Shown here piece after piece: positions 18,419 through 24,724 of a stretch of 34,252 nt of DNA; within the stretch, counting starts at the first letter, position 1, and each line of letters opens with the position of its first letter. A model generated the notes under the pieces. That model was given only the letters and a program-made list of their open reading frames with translations. It had not been told where the DNA came from and made no database searches. The position numbers and the translations under genes were made by a program. This DNA is from Candidatus Zhuqueibacterota bacterium. GTDB lineage: Bacteria > Zhuqueibacterota > Zhuqueibacteria > Residuimicrobiales > Residuimicrobiaceae. The DNA is taken from assembly GCA_963169875.1 (NCBI GenBank), contig CAUJEL010000126.1:1-34252 (forward strand), given 5' to 3'.

Positions 18419-18946
18419 TCATAAAGTTCTGATGACGGGCAGATCGATCATCCGCCCGGATTTCCGGCCATAAATGACCCGAACCGTTTTGATCCCTTTG
18501 ATGCTGCGCGCCACGCGTTTTACATGATCTATCAGTTTAAAGGTCAGCATGTCATCCGATTTTACCCCGTGCATGGTATAGGCGTCATCGACGACGATGT
18601 GAAGAACCAGCAGAGATTCCATATTTTCGCGTTGATACACGATAACGCCGGCGACTTTTTCATAGCCGTCCTGCGGTGCCAGGGCAAAAATGGATTGGCA
18701 GTCCTCGCGATTTGCCAGACAAATACGGAGAAATCCGTTTTGTTCAACGATTTGCGGCACGCCCATCTCTTCGATCGCATGCTGTATATCCTCATGATAG
18801 CGATGCTGAAGCGGATTAAAATAGAGCAGGCGCTCGAGTTCATTCCGGTACTGCGTCCCTATCTGGGAAGTGAAATGCAAGGACACACCATCTCCTTTTT
18901 CCGGCGCATGGACAGAGTCAGGCGCCAAAGCCTCCATCCAGTGCAA
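18419..18946 (-). CDS. Unrecognised protein between ACP and KASIII, possibly GNAT-like
   Basis: About 175 residues, no confident family. The C-terminal half alternates strands and helices (EKVAGVIVYQREN, LLVLHIVVDD, DMLTFKLIDHVKRVARSI, KTVRVIYGR) in a way that recalls a GNAT acyltransferase, but no clear acetyl-CoA loop is seen. There is no signal peptide or transmembrane helix. Its place between an acyl carrier protein and a ketoacyl synthase suggests a role in acyl transfer; this is inference. The start is unclear: TTG 18946 is the first in-frame start, ATG 18937 the next, and neither has a ribosome-binding site. The TTG spans the edge of a six-T run, and a neighbouring frame upstream could supply a further N-terminal stretch. 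Confidence 0.6.
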   Translation of the reverse strand: MHWMEALAPDSVHAPEKGDGVSLHFTSQIGTQYRNELERLLYFNPLQHRYHEDIQHAIEEMGVPQIVEQNGFLRICLANREDCQSIFALAPQDGYEKVAGVIVYQRENMESLLVLHIVVDDAYTMHGVKSDDMLTFKLIDHVKRVARSIKGIKTVRVIYGRKSGRMIDLPVIRTL

Positions 18947-18992
18947 AAAATACGGATGGTGACCACGAATTGCTTTTCCGCGGAATCATTGC

Positions 18993-19226
18993 TCAAGACC
19001 GAGACATTCGCGGCCTTTTGACCAATTTGTAAAGATCCTCCACGGTAACCGCTTTGCGGACTTGATCCGCTGTGAGCCGGATCCCCCATTCCGCATCGGC
19101 CATGGCCAGAAAAGAGACTGCGGCAATGGAATCCCAGCTCGCAAAATTTTTGAGCCGGACATTCATGTGAATATCTTGCGGTCTCATCTCCAGTATCTGC
19201 GCAAATAACTGTTTAAAATTTTCCAT
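18993..19226 (-). CDS. Acyl carrier protein
   Basis: A 77-residue acidic-helical protein. NFASWDSIAAVSFL contains the phosphopantetheine attachment site at Ser33 (DSI), and EWGIRLTADQV and TVEDLYKLV match helices III and IV of acyl carrier proteins. It carries acyl chains for the ketoacyl synthase two genes downstream. The start is taken as ATG 19226 because MENFKQLFAQIL is where the ACP fold begins; GTG 19259 would add eleven residues. The SD-like AAAGGG is almost adjacent to the ATG, which is unusual. It is the first gene of the long minus-strand operon. Confidence 0.8.
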   Translation of the reverse strand: MENFKQLFAQILEMRPQDIHMNVRLKNFASWDSIAAVSFLAMADAEWGIRLTADQVRKAVTVEDLYKLVKRPRMSRS

Positions 19227-19240
19227 ACCCTTTTTCTGTC

Positions 19241-19269
19241 GTATAACAAATATAGACACAATAACACAA
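19241..19269 (-). promoter_or_regulatory. Possible promoter of the polysaccharide operon
   Basis: On the minus strand TTGTGT and TTATAC are spaced by 17 bases just before the acyl carrier protein gene. Transcription would start only a few bases before ATG 19226, giving a nearly leaderless message. It also lies downstream of a good terminator, where an operon promoter is expected. Confidence 0.33.
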
Positions 19270-19294
19270 ATCTGCCGAAAGCCGGCCTATACAC

Positions 19295-19335
19295 AAAAAT
19301 GCCCTGGTCTGACCCGATAGAGGAGGTCCAGGGCA
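19295..19335 (-). terminator. Rho-independent terminator after the YegP-like gene
   Basis: An 8-bp perfect stem (TGCCCTGG at 19300-19307 with CCAGGGCA at 19328-19335) is followed on the minus strand by five T residues (19299-19295). A second hairpin (GTCGGG/CCCGAC, 19352-19376) lies between it and the stop codon. Together they separate the YegP-like gene from the polysaccharide operon. Confidence 0.65.
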
Positions 19336-19393
19336 AATACTTGCACATTCCGTCGGGCCGTACTTCAAACCCCGACAGAATTTAAGTAAATAA

Positions 19394-19765
19394 TTAATAA
19401 TTTACAAAATGATTTTTCTCCACTTGCAGAATCCCGTCATTGCACAGATCAATTATTTCCGCCGTTGGCGCCGTGCGCTTGACCGTCTCGATGCCCTCTT
19501 CCCGCGAACGCAAGGCGGGATAGGCAGCGCTGAAACCGATGGCTTCCCCATTGGCGCTGCGTAGAACAAAATAGTAACATCCGTGCGCATTCTTGCGTTC
19601 AAAGCGATGGTCATTGAGCGCATAGAGGCGCACGGCATGAATGCCGTTGCGCACCGCTTGTTTGAAAAGATACGGCTCGCTGCTCAATATGATCTCATTT
19701 TTCCCCGAACGCAGGCAGAAAAAATAGGCATCCTCCCTGGTCTTGCTGATAATAAACTCGCCCAT
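19394..19765 (-). CDS. YegP/DUF1508-family small protein
   Basis: A 123-residue protein made of two diverged DUF1508 repeats. The first is GEFIISKTREDAYFFCLRSG with EIILSSEPYLFKQAVRNGI. The second is CYYFVLRSANGEAIGFS with a matching REEGIETVK helix. Members are small beta-rich cytoplasmic proteins of uncertain function. ATG 19765 is chosen because AGGAGG is exactly six bases upstream; the ATG two codons earlier abuts the ribosome-binding site directly. It is a single-gene unit ended by the terminator at 19295-19335 and is not obviously linked to the glycan genes. Confidence 0.82.
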   Translation of the reverse strand: MGEFIISKTREDAYFFCLRSGKNEIILSSEPYLFKQAVRNGIHAVRLYALNDHRFERKNAHGCYYFVLRSANGEAIGFSAAYPALRSREEGIETVKRTAPTAEIIDLCNDGILQVEKNHFVNY

Positions 19766-20120
19766 CTTCATCCTCCTGAAACTAACCTGTTCTCTGCCTA
19801 AACCGCCGGGCGCGCCGAGGCCGCCGATTTGTTTTTATTGGGATTAGCGAACAAGTTTTGGCTTGAATTTCATCCCGGTTTTTAAGGTTGTTATCGATGC
19901 TATTTCTATGTTTTTCCATTCTTTGCGCGTCTCTGCGTTCGGCGGCGAATAATCCAGACCAAATGTCAGATTTGCAATTTTCATGACCAATTGCCGGTCG
20001 CCAAGGTTTGTCGACCGGCGTCATTGTCTGATAAACTATTTTGTACTCATCGCTATCCGGCACAGGCCTGGCGCCTCACAATTCGCCAGGCCTGTTTGCC
20101 GTTCCCTCATTCCGCAAAAA
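19766..20120. other. Intergenic region with two GC-rich hairpins, no gene
   Basis: A stretch of 355 bases between the YegP-like gene and the large secreted protein gene. I see no credible coding frame. It contains an 8-bp hairpin (GCCGGTCG at 19993-20000 with CGACCGGC at 20012-20019) and a 12-bp hairpin described separately. The rest is unremarkable, and must contain the promoter for the YegP-like gene, which I could not locate with confidence. Confidence 0.5.
20062..20095 (-). terminator. Strong hairpin after the large secreted protein gene
   Basis: A perfect 12-bp stem (ACAGGCCTGGCG at 20062-20073 and CGCCAGGCCTGT at 20084-20095) with a 10-base loop starts 25 bases after the stop codon. 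No T tract follows on the minus strand, so it may stop transcription weakly or protect the 3' end of the message. Confidence 0.42.
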
Positions 20121-23100
20121 TCACAGCGCAAACCCAAATCCCTGCGGCACCCCGGGCGGCGTCGAATCCGCCACCGTTTCATCACTCTTTTTCACCAGCA
20201 CCAGATACATGGAACTCTTGCTGGTTCCCTCATTGCCACCCAATACGATTTCGCCAGCCGCAATGACCTTGCGATATAACCTCAAGGTGGTATCATCCGT
20301 GGTGGTGATCGATTCTCCCGTGTCCTGCCACGATTCCAGCCAGGCCGGCATGGTGCTGACGCCGCGATCATAGGCAATCATGACGATAGCCGTCATATTG
20401 GTTGTAAAGGAGAGCCAATGCGCATCGCTGCGCTCCTTATCATCATTTTCCGTCTTGATCCACGTAAACCCCTGACAAATGGCCGGAATGGTCAGCAGGC
20501 GGAAGGTCCGGTCGACGTAATAGGCATCATTGACCGCCAGTTGCGCGATGCTGTAGGTTGCCGGGCTGAGATTGCTGATCTGCAAGTTTGTCTCAAAGCG
20601 GTAGGTCAGATTCTGAGATACCAGCGTATTGGCCATGCGGGCACGATCCTTGATATTCCGGATCGTGAGAGTGTAAGATTGTCCCATAGCATGCGCGTTG
20701 GTCTTGAGCGTTGTGGAGAGTCCATCCGCGGCCAGCGTGATCGATACGATGCCGATGGCAGGCGCGATCTGGTAATTGGCTGGATTCTGAGCCGAGGCTG
20801 ATTCGACTTTTTCATCGTAGATAACCTGCAACTCCTGCGCGGAAATGGGTTTGATCTCGACCGCCTTGGGCGCTTGGGTATCGCCGCTGGTGGTGACCGT
20901 CAAGGAAGCGGCATTCGCGCTCTGGTTGCCGGCATCGTCCAGGCTGTACACCTCATAGCGATGCGAAGACAACTCCTCAAGTCCCTGATCCGTGTAGGTG
21001 GTCCCAGCCACCGAGGTGAGGGTGGTGCCGTCGCGTTTGAGCAGATAGCTGCTGGCGCGATCGCCATCTGCTGCCGCGGCCGGCGCCTGCCAGGTCAACA
21101 CGATGCTATGCATGGTTTGACTGGGACTGGTCAACGCCTGCGGCGCGTTCGGGGACACGGCATCGGCGCGTATGCCGGCGCCGATATGCAAACCCCAGTC
21201 GCCGCTGAAGGGGGGCGTCAGCGTCCGTTTCTGACCTCCGGCCACCGTGCCGGCCGCATGCACCACGCCGGCGCGCGGATCGAGCCATTCCATGGGCAAA
21301 GTCCCGGCAACGTCAGTGAGATCGATGGTCACCGCGCCGCCGTTACGGTTGTAGGCCAGATATTCGGCCCCCGGTTTGGCCAGCAGCTGCCCGGCGCTGA
21401 TCAAATTATTTTTTGGTTCCATTTCGGTCAGGGGCAGCCGGTCCATGAGTTTATTAAGGAATTCCACCCAACGTTGTTCCTCGGGCAGCGCTTCGGTGTC
21501 ATAGCCGCCCTTGTCCGGGGCGTAGGTGGTGACGAAGCCATTGGTGTAATAGCCGCCGGAAGCGACGATCTCCCACAGCGCAAAGCGGCTCTCGGAATTC
21601 TCCGTGTCGGTGTACATGTAGCGCGGTTCGGCATTGACGACCGGTTTATTATAAGCCCGATCGCGCAGGATATCTCGGGCGGAATAGGGACTCTGCTGCA
21701 TGACCACATCCATCCAGGCTGTGTGCGCGAATTCAGCGCTGGTGGATCTGCCGGTCGGGTGCAGGGTCAGGGGATGGTCATAGGGATCGTAGCGCCGCAC
21801 CATCTCTCCCCATTTGATGAATTCACTGGTGGGGCGATTATAATCCATCGCCATCTCGTTGTATTCGCCGCAAAGCACCCAAATGACATTTTTGGCGGCA
21901 TAGCGGGCGACGAGATAGCGGATGAATTTTTCCCACTGCGTGGATTTGAAATTGACATATTCCTGCGACCACGAAAACAGCATCACCGGAACCAGCCCTT
22001 TTTCCAGGGCGTAATCGATACGCTTGTCGACCCAGCGAAAATATCCCGGATTGAGCTGGTCGTAGTCCTTTGCACCTGTCCCCTCTTCAAAACAGGTACC
22101 GCCTTCATTTTTCCAGAAATCCAGGCCATTGATATAACTGTTGACGATGGATTGAATGACCGTGTGTCCCTGTTTCACCCGCAGATCGACCAGGGATTTC
22201 CAGCGGCCTTCATAGGGGACCAATGAGGTGTAACCGCGCCATGCGGTATCGCCCTTCCACAACCAGGGCGTACCATTATCGTAAGCGAAGGTGTGCGGCC
22301 GCACCGGATTGGGGCGGACAAAACCGGGCAGTCCGCTCTCATTGCAGATGAAACTGCCGGTGCTGTTCAAGGCTGCGACGGTGCTCGTGATGGTATAGGA
22401 CCAGGTTCCGGCTTCCGTGGGCGCCATGCGCACCTTCCAGACATCATTGCCATCGTAAAAACCCTCGATCTCTATGGTCCTGGTCGGTCCGCTGAAAACC
22501 CCTTTGAGCGCGACATCACGATAGGGATAGCGTCCCCCGGCACCCGGAGCGGATAAAACCACTTCATAGGTTTCATATTTGCCGACCGCAGCGACCTGAG
22601 TGCCGCGTGTGGTAAACGTGGCAGTGAATGCTTTTGCCAGGTTGATGCCCGCTTTGTCTTTCGCCGTTGACTTCACCGCCACGGTATAGGTGGTGTTGGC
22701 CTGGAGGAGTTGCGTATGTTTCCAGGCCAAACCGGTGCCGATCCACTCGAAGGACCCGGTGACCGCGGGCGTGATGGAAAAAGCGGCTTCGGTGGAAGTG
22801 GCATCCATGGGTTCACTGAAATTGACGATGATATCCGCATCTTGCGGCACCGAGGTGCTGCCGGTTTTGGGCTCGATGCCGGTCACTTGAGGGGCGGTCT
22901 GATCAAGGTGTCTGTACACTTTAAAATTGCTGTACAGAACATTCACCGGCGCCATGTAGCCGCCGCTGCGGCTCATCATGCCCGAACCAAGACGGAGACA
23001 GTGATCCGGGGGCGCATAGTCAACGCCAAAACTGGAATAGTCCCACTCCTTGATCAGGGCGCCATCCATATACCAGCGGAAAAAGCCATCCCCCCAAACC

Positions 23101-23684
23101 AGACGCATATGATAAACGTGGTCTTTTTCCCATTCAAACGGACCACAGGGCGGATCTTCAAAGGCATGCGGATCATCCTGGTAGCCGCCGCTGAAAGCCG
23201 CCACATTAAGGCGTAATTTCATGCGCTTCCATTTATAGGGATCGCCTTCAACGTACCCATAGAGATGCATGATGCACTTGTAGGGATTGTGCCATTGCGT
23301 CATTCCATACCAGCTTTGATCATCATCCCGGTCGTACATGAGAAACAGGGTATAATGGACATCCCGTTTATCGGGAATCACCTTGCCATATTTATCATAA
23401 CCGATATTGGGGAAAACCTGATTGGAAGCGTAAATCCCTTTGACATCGTATTCCACCTCGCCGGAGGAACAGGTCGGGATTTTATATTCGATATAATCAA
23501 ACACCGTTTTTGTCAGCCATCCCGCCGGGGTGATAGAACCTCCGCTCATGTTGCCGATCGTCTTGCCCGCGAGCGGATCATCGAGTTCGAGAACCCGGTT
23601 CTGTGAAAAAATCTCTTCACCATTGAAAAAAATTAAAAGTGCCAGACTGACCAGAATGCGTAAACCAATGCTGCGTGACGACAT
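20121..23684 (-). CDS. Secreted multidomain protein with DUF4038 apiosidase-like core
   Basis: 1187 residues. A signal peptide (about 1-28, basic then hydrophobic, ending near IFSQ) is followed by a concanavalin-like/LamG-type region (about 60-260). An SbsA-type Ig (Big_5) domain follows (about 264-360; VTGIEPKTGSTSVPQDADI), then a DUF5060-like beta domain (about 365-445). The DUF4038 TIM-barrel (about 460-760) begins HTFAYDNGTPWLWKGDTAW and has acid residues in LCGEYNE (E607) and NAEPRY (E686). A small beta domain ending FSGDWGLHI, a fibronectin-III domain (about 845-935), another Big_5-like domain and a 130-residue C-terminal beta region complete it. DUF4038 proteins include apiosidase-type glycoside hydrolases. 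It is probably exported to degrade or bind an external glycan. ATG 23684 has GGAGG seven bases upstream. No sorting signal is recognised. Confidence 0.83.
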   Translation of the reverse strand: MSSRSIGLRILVSLALLIFFNGEEIFSQNRVLELDDPLAGKTIGNMSGGSITPAGWLTKTVFDYIEYKIPTCSSGEVEYDVKGIYASNQVFPNIGYDKYGKVIPDKRDVHYTLFLMYDRDDDQSWYGMTQWHNPYKCIMHLYGYVEGDPYKWKRMKLRLNVAAFSGGYQDDPHAFEDPPCGPFEWEKDHVYHMRLVWGDGFFRWYMDGALIKEWDYSSFGVDYAPPDHCLRLGSGMMSRSGGYMAPVNVLYSNFKVYRHLDQTAPQVTGIEPKTGSTSVPQDADIIVNFSEPMDATSTEAAFSITPAVTGSFEWIGTGLAWKHTQLLQANTTYTVAVKSTAKDKAGINLAKAFTATFTTRGTQVAAVGKYETYEVVLSAPGAGGRYPYRDVALKGVFSGPTRTIEIEGFYDGNDVWKVRMAPTEAGTWSYTITSTVAALNSTGSFICNESGLPGFVRPNPVRPHTFAYDNGTPWLWKGDTAWRGYTSLVPYEGRWKSLVDLRVKQGHTVIQSIVNSYINGLDFWKNEGGTCFEEGTGAKDYDQLNPGYFRWVDKRIDYALEKGLVPVMLFSWSQEYVNFKSTQWEKFIRYLVARYAAKNVIWVLCGEYNEMAMDYNRPTSEFIKWGEMVRRYDPYDHPLTLHPTGRSTSAEFAHTAWMDVVMQQSPYSARDILRDRAYNKPVVNAEPRYMYTDTENSESRFALWEIVASGGYYTNGFVTTYAPDKGGYDTEALPEEQRWVEFLNKLMDRLPLTEMEPKNNLISAGQLLAKPGAEYLAYNRNGGAVTIDLTDVAGTLPMEWLDPRAGVVHAAGTVAGGQKRTLTPPFSGDWGLHIGAGIRADAVSPNAPQALTSPSQTMHSIVLTWQAPAAAADGDRASSYLLKRDGTTLTSVAGTTYTDQGLEELSSHRYEVYSLDDAGNQSANAASLTVTTSGDTQAPKAVEIKPISAQELQVIYDEKVESASAQNPANYQIAPAIGIVSITLAADGLSTTLKTNAHAMGQSYTLTIRNIKDRARMANTLVSQNLTYRFETNLQISNLSPATYSIAQLAVNDAYYVDRTFRLLTIPAICQGFTWIKTENDDKERSDAHWLSFTTNMTAIVMIAYDRGVSTMPAWLESWQDTGESITTTDDTTLRLYRKVIAAGEIVLGGNEGTSKSSMYLVLVKKSDETVADSTPPGVPQGFGFAL

Positions 23685-23843
23685 CTGCAAACCTCCCATA
23701 CCACACCACGTTGTTAGTACTTGTTTATTACGCATAGGGACCATGCAAAAGATGGGCCACACTTTTTGATTGATTTTATGGTACTTACAAGAACATGTTT
23801 TTCGGCTGAATTACAGAAATGTCAGCGGCGTCTTATTGGGATA

Positions 23844-23930
23844 CACTTTTGAAAAAGTGCCAGGTTGCGGCATGCCGCCTGCGTGCCCGGATCCATTGGC
23901 CTGATGGGCACGAAAGTATGCCGCAACCTG
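23844..23930. repeat. Composite palindromic element, REP/MITE-like or operator
   Basis: Three nested or adjacent inverted repeats occur within 87 bases. CACTTTT/AAAAGTG is at 23844-23850 and 23853-23859. A perfect 13-bp pair CAGGTTGCGGCAT/ATGCCGCAACCTG is at 23861-23873 and 23918-23930. An inner 7-bp pair CGTGCCC/GGGCACG is at 23882-23888 and 23906-23912. The outer and inner stems fold into one long bulged hairpin. It ends 14 bases before the candidate -35 box of the regulator operon. Confidence 0.7.
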
Positions 23931-23944
23931 ACGAAATTTTTTAT

Positions 23945-23973
23945 TTGCAGACAAACGGTAAAATCAGTAAATT
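23945..23973 (+). promoter_or_regulatory. Candidate sigma-70-type promoter of the hydrogenase-like operon
   Basis: TTGCAG (23945-23950) and TAAATT (23968-23973) are 17 bases apart, about 65 bases before the first ATG of the operon and just downstream of the palindromic element. The arrangement suits a promoter with an upstream operator, but no experiment supports it. Confidence 0.45.
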
Positions 23974-24038
23974 ATGTCCTAATTTGTCATATCAAAGCCA
24001 CACATCGTCAATACGTGGCGAATACGCTGGAGTGTATC

Positions 24039-24707
24039 ATGCAATTAAGCGTCAAGGATGTGGTCAAGCTTTTCAATGTCTCGGAGCGGACTGTCTATCG
24101 CTGGATCAAGGAATCGGACATCCCTTATTACCGGCTCAATGAACAATACCGCTTCAATCGCGTGGAGATTCTGGAGTGGGCCACTTCCCGGCGTCTGCCG
24201 GTCTCACCCGAGATATTTCAGGAAGAGGAAGGCCCGCTGCTCTCCCTGTCACAGGCCATCGCCGCCGGTGGCATCCATTATCGCGTCGGCGGCGCCGATA
24301 AAAAAGAGGTGTTGCGGAATGTCGTTGAATTGCTGCGTTTGCCCGAAGAGGTGGATGTCTCGTTTTTGCTGCAGGTTTTGCTGGCGCGGGAATCGCTCGG
24401 TTCCACAGCCATAGGGGACGGCATCGCCATTCCTCACTCCCGCAGCCCCATTGTATTGCACATCAACAAGCCGATAGTGGCGTTGTGCTTCCTCGAGCAT
24501 CCCATTGATTTTGATGCACTCGACAAGCAGCCGGTATCCGTGCTCTTCACTTTGATCACACCCACGGTACGGTCGCATCTGCATTTGCTGTCGCGGCTCG
24601 CGTTCGCGCTCAAAGATCCGCAGTGGCTCGACATCATTCGCCGCCAGGGCACCCGCGAAGAAATCCTGGATACCTTGCGCACCTTCGAACAATCCATGAA
24701 TGCCTGA
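24039..24707 (+). CDS. Helix-turn-helix / PTS EIIA (fructose-mannitol type) fusion regulator
   Basis: 222 residues in two parts. Residues 1-50 form an excisionase/MerR-like helix-turn-helix (MQLSVKDVVKLFNVSERTVYRWI, then YYRLNEQYRFNRVEILEW). Residues about 68-220 are a PtsN-type EIIA domain with the phosphorylatable histidine H133 in DGIAIPHSR. EIIA domains accept phosphate from HPr-type proteins, so DNA binding could be tied to the phosphorylation or energy state of the cell. ATG 24039 is chosen because GGAG sits six bases upstream and the DNA-binding fold begins there. It is 17 bases ahead of the HyfB-like gene and surely co-transcribed. Target DNA is unknown; the palindrome upstream is a natural candidate. 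Confidence 0.84.
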   Translation: MQLSVKDVVKLFNVSERTVYRWIKESDIPYYRLNEQYRFNRVEILEWATSRRLPVSPEIFQEEEGPLLSLSQAIAAGGIHYRVGGADKKEVLRNVVELLRLPEEVDVSFLLQVLLARESLGSTAIGDGIAIPHSRSPIVLHINKPIVALCFLEHPIDFDALDKQPVSVLFTLITPTVRSHLHLLSRLAFALKDPQWLDIIRRQGTREEILDTLRTFEQSMNA

Positions 24708-24724
24708 GAGGAACCCATCCCGTC

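Larger units (their letters stand above)
23685..24038. other. Divergent intergenic region with palindromic element and promoter
   Basis: A stretch of 354 bases separates two divergent genes. It holds a composite palindrome (23844-23930) and a plus-strand promoter candidate (23945-23973), both listed separately. I found no convincing promoter for the minus-strand gene and no coding frame I would defend. Confidence 0.55.

Noticed and set aside
20874-22226. A 450-codon open frame on the plus strand
   Set aside because: It is antisense to the DUF4038-containing protein. It shows no domain and its length follows from the high G+C third positions of the real gene.
23819-24142. A 107-codon plus-strand frame across the palindromic element
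   Set aside because: It runs through the inverted repeats and into the regulator gene in another frame, with no ribosome-binding site or recognisable fold.
24623-24724. N-terminal extension of the HyfB-like protein
   Set aside because: The extra 34 residues would come from within the regulator gene. They are polar and basic, while HyfB-type proteins start directly with a hydrophobic helix, as at ATG 24725.
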